Assembly (NCBI RefSeq): GCF_023913735.1
Contig: NZ_JAMXBH010000010.1
Coordinates: forward strand, 1-64,000
DNA: 64,000 nucleotides
Direction: 5' to 3'
From: Pseudarthrobacter raffinosi
GTDB lineage: Bacteria; Actinomycetota; Actinomycetes; Actinomycetales; Micrococcaceae
Part shown: piece after piece, positions 6,669 through 15,648 of the stretch
Numbering within the stretch: position 1 is the stretch's first letter
How the letters are laid out: every line of letters starts with the position of its first letter
Made by a program: the position numbers and the translations under genes
Notes under the pieces: model-generated
The model's database searches: none
Told to the model about the DNA's origin: nothing
Seen by the model: only the letters and a program-made list of their open reading frames with translations

Positions 6669-9479
6669 ATGGCAATCGAAATCAACGGCACCGCCACCCC
6701 GGCCACACCCCGCCCGGGCCAGTGCCTGCGCACGTTCCTGCGCGAACAAGGCAATTTCGGCGTCAAAAAAGGCTGCGACGGCGGCGACTGCGGTGCCTGC
6801 ACCGTCCACGTGGACGGCACCCCCGTACACAGCTGCATCTACCCGGCCGTCCGCGCCGACGGCAAGGCCGTCATCACCGTCGAAGGCCTCGCCCAGGGCG
6901 GTGCGCTGCACCCCGTGCAGGAGCAGTTCCTGGCCGAACAGGGCTTCCAGTGCGGCTTCTGCACCGCCGGCATGATGATGACCGCAGCCACCTTCGACGA
7001 CGAACAGAAAGCCAACCTGCCCCGCAGCCTCAAGGGTAACCTCTGCCGCTGCACCGGCTACCGTTCCATCGCGGACGCAGTATGCGGGACCCTTACGCAC
7101 GACGGCGGCGCGGCAGCTGGCGCCGCCCGTCCGGCTTCCGCCGCCGGCACCACGGCAGCCCAGGCCGGGCAGCTCGGCGACAACGTGCCCGCCCCGGCGG
7201 GCCTCGCCGTCGTCACCGGAACCGCCCGCTACACCCTGGATGTCCCAGCTGACGAGCTAGACGGCCTGCTGCACCTGAAGCTGCTGCGCTCACCCCACGC
7301 GCACGCACGGATTGTTTCCATCGACAGGACGGCCGCGCTTCAGGTGCCGGGCGTCGTCGCGGTGTTTACACACGAGGACGCCCCGGCGCAGCACTTCTCC
7401 ACCGCCCAGCACGAGCTCTACACGGACGATCCCGACGACACCCGCGTCCTCGATGACGTGGTGCGGTTCATCGGCCAGCGCGTGGCCGCCGTCGTGGCCG
7501 AATCCGTGAGTGCCGCCGAGGCCGGGGCCCGCGCCCTGCAGGTGGAATACGAGCTGCTGGACACCGTCTTCAGCCCGCAGGACGCCATGCTCCCCGGCGC
7601 CCCGGCACTGCACGGGGACAAGGACGCCGTTAAGGCCCGGATCTCGCGGCCGCGGCAGAACGTCGTGGCCGAGCTGCACTCGGAGCTGGGCAGTGTGTCG
7701 GACGGTTTCGCCGCTGCCGACTTCATCCATGAGCACACGTACAGGACGCAGCGCGTGCAGCACGTCGCCCTGGAAACGCACTCCTCCATCGCCTGGCTCG
7801 ACGAGGAAGACCGCCTCGTGGTCCGCACCTCCAGCCAGGTCCCGTTCCTGGTCCGGCGCACGTTGGGCCGGGTGTTCGACCTTCCTGAGGACCGCATCCG
7901 CGTGGTGGCCGGACGCGTGGGCGGCGGCTTCGGCGGCAAGCAGGAAGTGCTCACCGAGGACCTCGTTGCCCTCGCCACGTTCACGCTGCGCCGGCCCGTG
8001 CAGGTGGAGTTCACCCGCACGGAGCAGTTCACCGCCACCACCACGCGGCACCCCTTCACCATCAAACTCAAGGCCGGCGCCAGCAAGGACGGTCTCCTCA
8101 CCGCGCTGCAGCTGGGCGTGGTCACCAACACCGGCGCCTACGGCAACCACGCCCCCGGCGTGATGTTCCACGGCTGCGGGGAGTCGCTGGCCGTGTACAA
8201 GTGCGCCAACAAGAAAGTGGACGCGCATGCCGTCTACACCAACACCGTGCCGGCCGGAGCCTTCCGCGGCTACGGGCTGAGCCAGATGATCTTCGCGATC
8301 GAGTCGGCCATCGATGAGCTGGCTGTTGGCATCGGCGTGGACCCCCTGGAATTCCGGCGCCGGAACATGGTGCGCGAAGGCGATGACATGCTCTCCACCA
8401 ACCCCGAGCCCGAGGAGGACGTCCGCTACGGCAGCTACGGCCTGGACCAGTGCATCTCCTTGGTGCGTGATGCCCTGGACCGTGGCAAGCAGCGCTACCG
8501 CGACGCCGGGCTCGACGACCTCGGTCCGGACTGGGTCACCGGGGAAGGTTCCGCGCTGTCCATGATCGACACCGTCCCGCCCCGCGGCCACTTCGCCCAC
8601 ACCCGCGTGAGCCTGCTCGCCGACGGCACGTTCGCGGCCGACGTCGGGACCGCCGAATTCGGCAACGGCACCACCACGGTGCACGCACAGCTGGCCGCGA
8701 CGGCGCTCGCCACCACGGCGGGGAAGGTTGCCGTGCGGCAGTCCGATACCGACCTGGTGGAGCACGATACCGGCGCGTTCGGTTCAGCCGGCACCGTGGT
8801 GGCCGGGAAGGCCACGCTCCTGGCGGCCACCGGGCTGGCCTCCCGGATCGTCACCGTCGCCGCGGCGCTGACCGGTGTGCCGGAGACCGAGTGCGTGCTC
8901 GACGACGGCGGCGTGGACTGTGCCGGACGGCGGGTTCTGCTCGCGGACATCCACAACGCCGCGCGGGACCAGGGCGTGCAGCTCGCCGTCGAGGGCAACT
9001 GGGACGGGACGCCGCGATCGGTGGCGTTCAACGTGCACGGGTTCCGGGTGGCGGTCAACACCGGCACGGGGGAGCTGCGGATCCTGCAGAGTGTGCAGGC
9101 AGCCGACGCCGGCGTGGTGGTGAATCCGCGGCAGTGCCGCGGCCAGATCGAGGGCGGCATCGCGCAGGCGCTGGGCGCTGCACTGTATGAGGAGGTCCGG
9201 GTGGACGACGCCGGCCGGGTCGCCACGGACATCCTGCGGCAGTACCACATCCCGTCCTTCGCGGACGTGCCGCGCAGCGAGGTCTACTTCGCTTCCACCA
9301 ACGACCAGATGGGCCCGCTCGGCGCGAAGTCCATGAGCGAGAGCCCCTTCAATCCGGTGGCCCCGGCCTTGGCCAACGCCATCCGGAACGCCACGGGGGT
9401 CCGGTTCGCGGAGTTGCCGATCGGCCGGGACAAGATCTACCTAGGTTTGAAGGAGGCAGGGCTGGTCCCCTCCCGCTAA
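6669..9479 (+). CDS. Xanthine dehydrogenase, fused [2Fe-2S] and molybdopterin subunit
   Basis: ATG 6669 follows AAGGAGG closely and gives 936 residues. Residues 1-150 are the two [2Fe-2S] domains: CDGGDCGACTVHVDG for the plant-type cluster, then FQCGFCTAGM and GNLCRCTGYRSI for the second. After an Ala-rich linker the molybdopterin domain begins, with RVGGGFGGKQ, AFRGYGLSQ and a C-terminal GAKSMSES block that carries the catalytic glutamate. The protein oxidises hypoxanthine/xanthine to urate with the FAD subunit and XdhC. In many bacteria these are separate XdhA and XdhC-type subunits; here one polypeptide joins FeS and Mo parts while FAD stays separate. Another aldehyde or N-heterocycle substrate is possible, but the purine context supports xanthine. 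Confidence 0.87.
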   Translation: MAIEINGTATPATPRPGQCLRTFLREQGNFGVKKGCDGGDCGACTVHVDGTPVHSCIYPAVRADGKAVITVEGLAQGGALHPVQEQFLAEQGFQCGFCTAGMMMTAATFDDEQKANLPRSLKGNLCRCTGYRSIADAVCGTLTHDGGAAAGAARPASAAGTTAAQAGQLGDNVPAPAGLAVVTGTARYTLDVPADELDGLLHLKLLRSPHAHARIVSIDRTAALQVPGVVAVFTHEDAPAQHFSTAQHELYTDDPDDTRVLDDVVRFIGQRVAAVVAESVSAAEAGARALQVEYELLDTVFSPQDAMLPGAPALHGDKDAVKARISRPRQNVVAELHSELGSVSDGFAAADFIHEHTYRTQRVQHVALETHSSIAWLDEEDRLVVRTSSQVPFLVRRTLGRVFDLPEDRIRVVAGRVGGGFGGKQEVLTEDLVALATFTLRRPVQVEFTRTEQFTATTTRHPFTIKLKAGASKDGLLTALQLGVVTNTGAYGNHAPGVMFHGCGESLAVYKCANKKVDAHAVYTNTVPAGAFRGYGLSQMIFAIESAIDELAVGIGVDPLEFRRRNMVREGDDMLSTNPEPEEDVRYGSYGLDQCISLVRDALDRGKQRYRDAGLDDLGPDWVTGEGSALSMIDTVPPRGHFAHTRVSLLADGTFAADVGTAEFGNGTTTVHAQLAATALATTAGKVAVRQSDTDLVEHDTGAFGSAGTVVAGKATLLAATGLASRIVTVAAALTGVPETECVLDDGGVDCAGRRVLLADIHNAARDQGVQLAVEGNWDGTPRSVAFNVHGFRVAVNTGTGELRILQSVQAADAGVVVNPRQCRGQIEGGIAQALGAALYEEVRVDDAGRVATDILRQYHIPSFADVPRSEVYFASTNDQMGPLGAKSMSESPFNPVAPALANAIRNATGVRFAELPIGRDKIYLGLKEAGLVPSR

Positions 9480-9483
9480 GACC

Positions 9484-9544
9484 AACGCGGGGTCAGATAC
9501 GGCCCGTGGGGCGGGGTTTAATGGGCCGCATCTGACCCCGCGTT
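9484..9544. repeat. Dispersed palindrome family A, copy 2
   Basis: The left arm (9484-9505) contains GCGGGGTCAGATACGGCC, and the right arm (9523-9544) is its complement with one mismatch, followed by GCT. It starts five bases after the xanthine dehydrogenase stop, so here it could act as a terminator, but sequence identity with copies 1 and 3 points to a dispersed repeat. Confidence 0.75.
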
Positions 9545-9589
9545 GCTGCGGTAGTAACCGTTTGTGACTGGCCGTCTTCCGGCGACCCC

Positions 9590-9619
9590 TTGACTGATGC
9601 GTGACCCAGGTCATACCGT
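9590..9619 (+). promoter_or_regulatory. Candidate promoter of the NCS1 permease operon
   Basis: TTGACT at 9590-9595 and TACCGT at 9614-9619 are separated by 18 bases, a plausible sigma-70-type promoter. The operator-like palindrome at 9641 lies just downstream of the predicted start site, a position suited to repression. Confidence 0.4.
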
Positions 9620-9640
9620 TATTTCACTACTCGATACCCA

Positions 9641-9659
9641 TTTTCCGCATTGTGGAAAA
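9641..9659. promoter_or_regulatory. Candidate purine-regulon operator, site 2
   Basis: TTTTCCGCATTGTGGAAAA is a near-perfect inverted repeat. Its 15-base core TTCCGCATTGTGGAA differs from the uraD-upstream site TTCCGCATCATGGAA at two central positions. The shape resembles IclR-family sites, and regulation by a purine-breakdown repressor is inferred. Confidence 0.6.
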
Positions 9660-9740
9660 AGCAACGACGCTCCTGCCGTTAGTTTCCGGCATAAATCCCA
9701 CAGCGGAACATGGAAGACATCTTCAAGAAGTGAGATAACG

Positions 9741-11309
9741 ATGCAAACAACACCGTTGACCGGCCTAGACCCGGCACCCGAGACACCATCGGACATGGGC
9801 AAAGCGGCCCACCCCTCCATGGGTGTCGACGCACTTTGTGATTCGGCCACCGCCGTCTCAGGCCTGGCCATCAGCCCCACCCTGTACAACGTAGACCTTG
9901 CCCCCACCAAGCGTGAAGGCCGCCGGTGGACCGGCTATAGCATCTTCACGCTCTGGGCCAACGACGTCCACAGCCTCGGTAACTATGCGTTCGCCATCGG
10001 CCTTTTCGCCCTCGGGCTTGGAGGCTGGCAGATCCTCCTTGCCTTGGGCATCGGAGCTGTGCTGCTCTTTGCCCTGCTCAACTTCTCCGGCTTCATGGGG
10101 GTCAAGACCGGTGTACCGTTCCCGGTCATGAGCCGGATCAGCTTCGGTATCCGCGGTGCCCAGATCGCCAGCCTGCTCCGCGGCGCCGTCGCCATCGCCT
10201 GGTTTGGGATCCAGACGTACCTGGCCTCGGTGGTCCTCCGCGTAATGCTCGTGGCCATGGTCCCCTCCCTCAAGGAGCTGGATGGCAACTCCATCATGGG
10301 CCTGTCCACACTCGGCTGGATTGCCTTCGTTGCACTGTGGATCGTCCAGCTGGTCATCGTCAGTTTCGGCATGGAAATGATCCGCAAGTACGAGGCCTTC
10401 GCCGGGCCCATCATCCTGGTGACCATGGCTGCCATCGCCATCTGGATCTTCGCGGAAGCCGGCGGCTCCATCGCCTGGGCATCGGACAATGCGCTCGAAG
10501 GCGCCGACATGTGGCGCACCATCTTTGCCGGCGGCGCACTGTGGGTCTCCATCTACGGAACCTTCGTCCTGAACTTCTGCGACTTCACCCGCTCAGCGGT
10601 CTCCAAGAAGGCCGTGGTCCGCGGAAACTTCTGGGGCATCCCCATCAACATGCTCGTCTTCGGCGCCATCGTGGTCGTCATGGCAGGCGGCCAGTTCAAA
10701 ATCAGCGGCAAAATCATCGAGAGCCCCTCGGACATTGTCCAGACCATCCCGAACACGCTCTTCCTTGTCCTGGCCTGCCTGGCCCTGCTGATCCTGACCA
10801 TCGCCGTGAACCTGATGGCCAACTTCGTGGCCCCCGTCTATGCACTGACGAACTTGTTCCCCAAGCACCTGAACTTCCGCAAGGCGGCGTGGGTCAGCGG
10901 TACGATCGGCCTCATCATCCTTCCCTGGAACCTCTACAACAACCCCCTGGTCATTGTGTACTTCCTCGGCGGACTGGGCGCGCTGCTGGGGCCGCTGTTC
11001 GGCGTGGTCATGGCAGACTACTGGCTGCTTCGCCGCGGCAAGGTCAACGTTCCGGAGCTCTACATCGAGTCGCCCACGGGAGCCTACTTCTACAAAAAGG
11101 GCTTCAACCCCAAAGCGATCATGGCACTGATACCGTCTGCCACCGTCGCCCTCGTGATCGCTTTTGTTCCGGCCTTCGAGGGAGCCGCCCCGTTCTCCTG
11201 GTTCTTCGCAGCCGGCATCGCGGCAGTGGTGTACTACCTGATTGCGGACCGCAAGCAGCAGTTCGACGACGTCGACGGCGAGCCCATCGCCATCGTCAGC
11301 ACCCACTAA
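9741..11309 (+). CDS. NCS1-family permease (allantoin/purine transporter)
   Basis: ATG 9741 gives 522 residues; the open frame extends upstream but has no better start. The protein shows the NCS1 pattern: NVDLAPTKREGRRWTGYSIFTLWANDVHSLGNYAFAIGL at the N-terminus, GVPFPVMSRISFGIRGA in the third helix, and about twelve hydrophobic helices. NCS1 carriers import allantoin, hydantoins, cytosine or purines by sodium or proton symport. The next gene is a hydantoin/allantoin racemase-like protein, so allantoin or a hydantoin is the likely cargo. A palindromic operator precedes the gene. Confidence 0.85.
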   Translation: MQTTPLTGLDPAPETPSDMGKAAHPSMGVDALCDSATAVSGLAISPTLYNVDLAPTKREGRRWTGYSIFTLWANDVHSLGNYAFAIGLFALGLGGWQILLALGIGAVLLFALLNFSGFMGVKTGVPFPVMSRISFGIRGAQIASLLRGAVAIAWFGIQTYLASVVLRVMLVAMVPSLKELDGNSIMGLSTLGWIAFVALWIVQLVIVSFGMEMIRKYEAFAGPIILVTMAAIAIWIFAEAGGSIAWASDNALEGADMWRTIFAGGALWVSIYGTFVLNFCDFTRSAVSKKAVVRGNFWGIPINMLVFGAIVVVMAGGQFKISGKIIESPSDIVQTIPNTLFLVLACLALLILTIAVNLMANFVAPVYALTNLFPKHLNFRKAAWVSGTIGLIILPWNLYNNPLVIVYFLGGLGALLGPLFGVVMADYWLLRRGKVNVPELYIESPTGAYFYKKGFNPKAIMALIPSATVALVIAFVPAFEGAAPFSWFFAAGIAAVVYYLIADRKQQFDDVDGEPIAIVSTH

Positions 11310-11341
11310 CTAACCAACCTGTCCCGAAAGGGGAAAGCGCC

Positions 11342-12085
11342 ATGCGCATCCTTGTGGCCAACGTCAACACCACGCAGTCCATGACCGACTCCATCGCCGC
11401 CTCGGCCCGCAGCGTGGCGGCACCCGGAACGGAAATCATTGGAATCACGCCCCGCTTCGGCGCAGACTCCTGCGAGGGAAACTTTGAGAGTTACCTCGCG
11501 GCAATCGCCGTGATGGACGCCGTGGTCAACTATCCGGAACCGTTCGACGCCGTCATCCAGGCCGGCTACGGCGAGCACGGCCGCGAAGGGCTCCAGGAGC
11601 TCCTGGACGTTCCGGTGGTGGATATCACCGAGGCGGCCGCGAGCACCGCGATGTTCCTGGGCCACAAGTACTCCGTGATCACAACCCTGGATCGTGCCGT
11701 GCCGCTGATCGAGGACCGGCTGAAGCTGGCCGGCCTCGACGCCCGGTGCGCCTCGGTCCGGGCCAGCGGAATGGCCGTCCTGGAACTGGAGGAGTATCCG
11801 GAGCGCGCCGTCGAAGCCATCATCAAACAGGCGCTGCTGGCTGTCCGAGAGGACAAGGCGGAAGTCATTGTCCTTGGGTGCGGCGGCATGGCCGGTCTGG
11901 ACGAGGAGATCCGGAAGCGTGCCGGCGTCCCCGTGGTGGACGGTGTGGCCTCGGCGGTGACCATCGCCGAAGGGCTGGTCCGCATGCGGCTGAGCACCTC
12001 AAAGGTCCGGACCTACGCCACCCCGCGGCCCAAGACGGTCATAGGCTGGCCAATAACGGCAGCGGAAGTGCCCGCTGCCCCTTAG
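11342..12085 (+). CDS. Hydantoin/allantoin racemase-like protein (Asp/Glu racemase superfamily)
   Basis: ATG 11342 follows an AAAGGGGAAAG ribosome binding site, giving 247 residues. The start MRILVANVNTTQSMT and the block VIVLGCGGMAGL are characteristic of hydantoin racemase HyuE and allantoin racemase HpxA. The second catalytic cysteine is present (C180). At the first cysteine position the sequence reads QAGYGEHG, so glycine (about residue 75) replaces cysteine. That predicts altered chemistry: a one-base racemase, isomerase or decarboxylase rather than a classical two-cysteine racemase. It follows the NCS1 permease by 32 bases and is probably cotranscribed. Confidence 0.78.
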   Translation: MRILVANVNTTQSMTDSIAASARSVAAPGTEIIGITPRFGADSCEGNFESYLAAIAVMDAVVNYPEPFDAVIQAGYGEHGREGLQELLDVPVVDITEAAASTAMFLGHKYSVITTLDRAVPLIEDRLKLAGLDARCASVRASGMAVLELEEYPERAVEAIIKQALLAVREDKAEVIVLGCGGMAGLDEEIRKRAGVPVVDGVASAVTIAEGLVRMRLSTSKVRTYATPRPKTVIGWPITAAEVPAAP

Positions 12086-12112
12086 CCTGGCCATCAACAC
12101 AAGGAGCGACCC

Positions 12113-12892
12113 ATGACTGCAACCCACCGGCCCGTACAACCACACCGGCCGGCACCGGTCGCCGTCGTGACCGGTGCAGGTTCCGGAATTGGCAGGGCGG
12201 TGGCGCGGCTCATGCTGGCCGACGGGTACCGCGTGGTGTTGGCCGGCCGCCGTGAGGCTCCGTTGCTGGAGTCCGCGGCCGGTCACCGCCAGGCACTGAC
12301 GGTGCCTTGCGACGTGAGCGTGCCCGACGACGTCGAGCGCCTTTTCGCTGCGGCCCTCGGCAAGTGGGGGAGGGTTGACGTCCTGTTCAACAACGCCGGC
12401 GTGTTCGGCCCGGCCGCGTCGGTGGATGAAATCAGCGTGGCCGACTGGGACGCGGTGGTGGCGGTGAACCTGACCGGCTCCATGCTGTGCGCCGGCGCCG
12501 CCGTGCGGGCCATGAAATCCCAGGATCCGCAGGGTGGCCGCATCATCAATAACGGGTCAGTCTCAGCGCATTCGCCGCGGCCGCGGACGGTGGCCTACAC
12601 GGTCACCAAGCACGCCATGACGGGTCTGACCAAGAGCATCGAGCTGGACGGCAGGGGCTTCGGCATCACATGCGGCCAGATCGACATCGGCAACACAGCC
12701 ACGGACATCATGGCCACCATCGGCGTGGACGCCGGTGCCCTGCAGGCTGACGGCAGCCGCAGGGTGGAGCCCACGTTCCCGGTGCAGGACGCCGCGCGTG
12801 CCGTGCTCCTGATGGCAGGCATGCCGCCGTCGGCCAGTGTGGGCTCGGTGGTGATCACTGCTGCGGGAATGCCGTTCATCGGCAGGGGCTAG
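12113..12892 (+). CDS. Short-chain dehydrogenase/reductase
   Basis: A 259-residue classical SDR. It has the NAD(P) motif [11 protein letters not shown] near residue 20, NNAGVFGP near residue 95, a serine in [10 protein letters not shown], and the YTVTKHAM catalytic Tyr-xxx-Lys near residue 160. It starts 28 bases after the racemase-like gene with an AAGGAGCG ribosome binding site, so it belongs to the permease-racemase operon. The substrate cannot be read from the sequence. A role on an allantoin- or hydantoin-derived alcohol or ketone is only contextual. Confidence 0.82.
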   Translation: MTATHRPVQPHRPAPVAVVTGAGSGIGRAVARLMLADGYRVVLAGRREAPLLESAAGHRQALTVPCDVSVPDDVERLFAAALGKWGRVDVLFNNAGVFGPAASVDEISVADWDAVVAVNLTGSMLCAGAAVRAMKSQDPQGGRIINNGSVSAHSPRPRTVAYTVTKHAMTGLTKSIELDGRGFGITCGQIDIGNTATDIMATIGVDAGALQADGSRRVEPTFPVQDAARAVLLMAGMPPSASVGSVVITAAGMPFIGRG

Positions 12893-13026
12893 CCAGGGGA
12901 CCGACACCTTTTGCGCTGCGGACGCGGACGCCGCACCTATGAGGCGCTGACGACAGCGAAGGGCAACAAGGAAGTGGGGCCTACCTTAATCTTCTGACCA
13001 AAATCACAACGAGACGATCGGCATTC

Positions 13027-13317
13027 CTATCTGCGGCACCAAGAACGACCGCAGCGTCCGCTACGCCGCCCACATCTAAGACAGACTCCCCCAGACGAAA
13101 CAACAAGCGCTCTCCTATGAGGGACACATCGTCGCAGCGCCGGAATGGGCCGAGCCCGGCACGCAGAGACTCGCGCAGAGAACACCTGGCGCAGCTCCTT
13201 CTTCCAATCGAGGTCATCTCGTTCCTGGACCTGTTGTTCGATGGCTTTGTCCAGCAGCGAAAAATCCAGTGGTGACGATGAAAGGCCCAGAGCGCGATGG
13301 AGGGGCGTGAGTGACAT
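13027..13317 (-). pseudogene. Degraded AlbA_2/Schlafen-type ATP-binding protein N-terminus
   Basis: From an ATG at 13317 on the minus strand the frame begins MSLTPLHRALGLS, then LLDKAIEQQ and DDLDWKKEL. This resembles the start of putative DNA-binding AlbA_2 (AAA_4) proteins, which typically begin with a short helical region and an E-x-DLDWK motif. After that motif no frame continues the expected fold, and the remaining sequence is low-complexity Arg/Cys. The region 12893-13571 otherwise shows no gene. It is best read as a decayed fragment, though a short unrelated ORF cannot be excluded. Confidence 0.35.
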
Positions 13318-13571
13318 AGGTGCATTCTCGCACCCGCTCAGGACATGAGTCTCCGCCCGCACGTCGCCTGGGGGCGTTCCGTCATCCAAGCCCTTGTTGA
13401 CCTCACTGCAAGGACGTCAGGGATTCATGCTTAGTCCGCTGGGACCGCTCTCGGTGCGTTCGGCAGCAACACCGGCCCCACCACGGGTTTTCCGTGCCTT
13501 CGCTCGAATCGGGCGGGAAGCCCTTCGGCCGAATGTCCAGCGTCCACTTGGCCTGCCAGGGGTGCCTTGGC

Positions 13572-14192
13572 TCATGGGGTCAGGATGTCAAGATGCAGCT
13601 GTGCGAGATAATCGGCCAGCCAGTCGAAGTCCGGGCCGGCGGCAAAGATCCGTCCGTGCCCGGACAACGCCACCAGGTCCCCGGGGTTGACCCTGTCGCC
13701 GAAAAAGACGTAGGCCTGGTCGGTGTTGCGGCGGTTGCTCATCCAGACCAGGCCGTCGAATCCTGCCTTGTGCGCGGCCTCCGCCCAACGCACGGTGCGA
13801 CCGTACTGCGAGGCCATCGTGCCGGTCACGTGTTTGGCTTCGGTTTGGAGCTTGCGCGGCCCGTCTCCCATAAGGGATACGAGCCGCAGGTCCCGTGTGG
13901 GGGCCAGAGGCGCGCAGATTTTGTCGGCAATGCTGTCGTACATGACCCGGCCGGGGCCCGGCGGGACGTCGTGCAGGAGGGACTCGCAGACTGCGGCCTC
14001 CTCAGTCTGTGCCAGGTAAAGGACAGGGATCGCGGGATCTCCGAAGAAAGCGAACCGGGTGGCGGAGCCGAAACCGGGGTTGAACTCCGTCACGCCACCT
14101 TTACGGCCATTGCTGAACACACGGTACAGCGGTGTGCCGGACTTCAGCACGTACTCTTCCGGCTCAAACGGCTTGCCCGGGACGAACCTCAC
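13572..14192 (-). CDS. RES-domain toxin
   Basis: The chosen start is GTG at 14192, which overlaps the stop of the upstream gene by four bases, giving 206 residues. The RES fold signature is present: arginine in TPLYRVFS (about R24), glutamate in AQTEEAAVCES (E64/E65), and serine in GLVWMSNR (S152). Known RES toxins (family of Xre-RES modules) deplete NAD+ by phosphorolysis or modify PRPP synthetase. The partner at 14189-14965 is the presumed antitoxin. A longer frame opens upstream at 14300 but lies inside the partner gene and lacks similarity. Confidence 0.8.
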   Translation of the reverse strand: MRFVPGKPFEPEEYVLKSGTPLYRVFSNGRKGGVTEFNPGFGSATRFAFFGDPAIPVLYLAQTEEAAVCESLLHDVPPGPGRVMYDSIADKICAPLAPTRDLRLVSLMGDGPRKLQTEAKHVTGTMASQYGRTVRWAEAAHKAGFDGLVWMSNRRNTDQAYVFFGDRVNPGDLVALSGHGRIFAAGPDFDWLADYLAQLHLDILTP

Positions 14193-14965
14193 CACTGGAC
14201 GTTGAAGGACTGCCGGGCCGCTTCCACCACCTTGTCGGGCTGGGAAAGCTGATCGACCGGCCGGTCCCCGTCCAGGTAGCCGGTGCGCGAGGTCATCCAC
14301 AAGGCCAGGCTTGCTTCGGAGCGCCCGGCGTCACCGGCGACACGGATCAGGTCGGCCATAACGGGCCGGATGGTGTGCTCGCTGCGGTCGATCTGGAAGC
14401 CTGGATAGCGGAGCCCGCCGGGGCGCTTCACCGCGATCAGCCTGCCCTTGGCATGCTGCTCAGAGGCATAGCTGCGGTTTGGCGACTTGGAGCCAACCAG
14501 CTCGGAGACTTGGAGGCTGGAGAGCAGGCCAAATTCGGCTTCCAGTTCCCGCCAGGCGCTCTCCGTCGCCGCCACACTGCGGGCCAGCTGAGGTGACACC
14601 GGCGTCTCAATATCGGCAAGGGCCGGACCCAGCGCCGCTATGCTCTGCTCCATGTTTTCGGCAATGGTGGTCAGTGAGCGGACGAAAGAAGGAGATGCCG
14701 CCAATGGCGCTATACGGTTTTGAAGGTCTGTGATGAGATCGCGCAGGTCCTCGGTCTCGGCGGCCGTTGACGGCGCGGCCATTGCTGTGATTGATCGATT
14801 CAGTACGAACAGTTCGTTCATGGCATTGAGCCCGGCTCTGGCCTCCTCTGTCAGACGGCGCAGTCGTTCCGGCGTTGTCGACTCAACGTGCACGTCAAAG
14901 TCGGGGCGATCTTGTGCTTCGACTGCGGTTTTCCGGGCCCGCGCCGGCCTCTTGGTTTGGGGCAT
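14189..14965 (-). CDS. Long antitoxin-like partner of the RES toxin
   Basis: A 258-residue protein from ATG 14965 with AGGAG placed before it. The N-terminal 170 residues are helical and charged with no recognisable HTH. The C-terminal 75 residues (GLRYPGFQIDR, then VMADLIRVAGDAGRSEASLALWM, then RPVDQL) resemble the Xre/MbcA/ParS toxin-binding domain (DUF2384) found in RES antitoxins, including the W-x-x-x-x-P/L-D-x-L end. Classical antitoxins are about 150 residues with an Xre-type N-terminus, so this one has an unusual extended front domain. The four-base overlap with the toxin supports coupling. Confidence 0.65.
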   Translation of the reverse strand: MPQTKRPARARKTAVEAQDRPDFDVHVESTTPERLRRLTEEARAGLNAMNELFVLNRSITAMAAPSTAAETEDLRDLITDLQNRIAPLAASPSFVRSLTTIAENMEQSIAALGPALADIETPVSPQLARSVAATESAWRELEAEFGLLSSLQVSELVGSKSPNRSYASEQHAKGRLIAVKRPGGLRYPGFQIDRSEHTIRPVMADLIRVAGDAGRSEASLALWMTSRTGYLDGDRPVDQLSQPDKVVEAARQSFNVQW

Positions 14966-15192
14966 CTCGGTCTCCTGACGGTAGCTACATTCAGCTTACT
15001 CGTCTGACGCGTCATGGAACAGAGCTTCCGGAGCAGGGCCCATTTCACCGGTTGCCCGCCGTTTGCCGGTGCGTGGGTTCACGGCCGTGGCGACGTCGGT
15101 GGAGGAACGACAAAAGGTCAGGGAATCTGGTCGATGTTAAGCCGTCAGCGGCCGCCGACAATTCTTCGACGCGCGCGATTTAGACTGCACCC

Positions 15193-15648
15193 ATGTCCGA
15201 AACTGAACGAACCATCACAGACCCGGTCTTCGAGGCTGCCTACGAGGCCGCACAAAAGAGCCTCCGAGAGGGCGGCATCCCGATCGGTGCTGCCTTGGCC
15301 CGCGGCGGGGTCGTCATTGCCAGCGGCCACAACGAGCGTGTCCAGCATGGCGATCCAATCGCCCACGGCGAGATGTCTGCGCTGCGGGCTGCCGGACGCC
15401 AGAAGAGCTACCGGGACATAACCCTCTACACCACCCTGGCGCCGTGTGCGATGTGTACCGGGACCATCATCCAATTCAAGATTCCGCGCGTGGTGGTGGG
15501 CGAGTCCGAGACGTTCCCCGGCGAATTCGAACTTCTCCGCTCACGGGGCGTCGAAGTGGTGGTGTTGAATGATGCCCGATGCGTCGAGATGATGCGCACC
15601 TTCCAGGACGAACACCCTGAATTATGGGCGGAGGACATCGCCGAGTAG
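15193..15648 (+). CDS. Cytosine deaminase-like nucleoside deaminase
   Basis: A 151-residue CDA-fold deaminase with the zinc motif H58-G-E60 and C85-A-M-C88 (LAPCAMCTG). The GIPIGAAL start, GHNERVQHGDP, and the C-terminal EMMRTFQDEHPELWAEDI tail match the yeast-type (Fcy1-like) cytosine deaminase subgroup rather than GuaD or TadA. It would convert cytosine to uracil. It stands alone, with no neighbouring pyrimidine genes, in an accessory stretch between the RES module and a resolvase remnant. Confidence 0.78.
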   Translation: MSETERTITDPVFEAAYEAAQKSLREGGIPIGAALARGGVVIASGHNERVQHGDPIAHGEMSALRAAGRQKSYRDITLYTTLAPCAMCTGTIIQFKIPRVVVGESETFPGEFELLRSRGVEVVVLNDARCVEMMRTFQDEHPELWAEDIAE

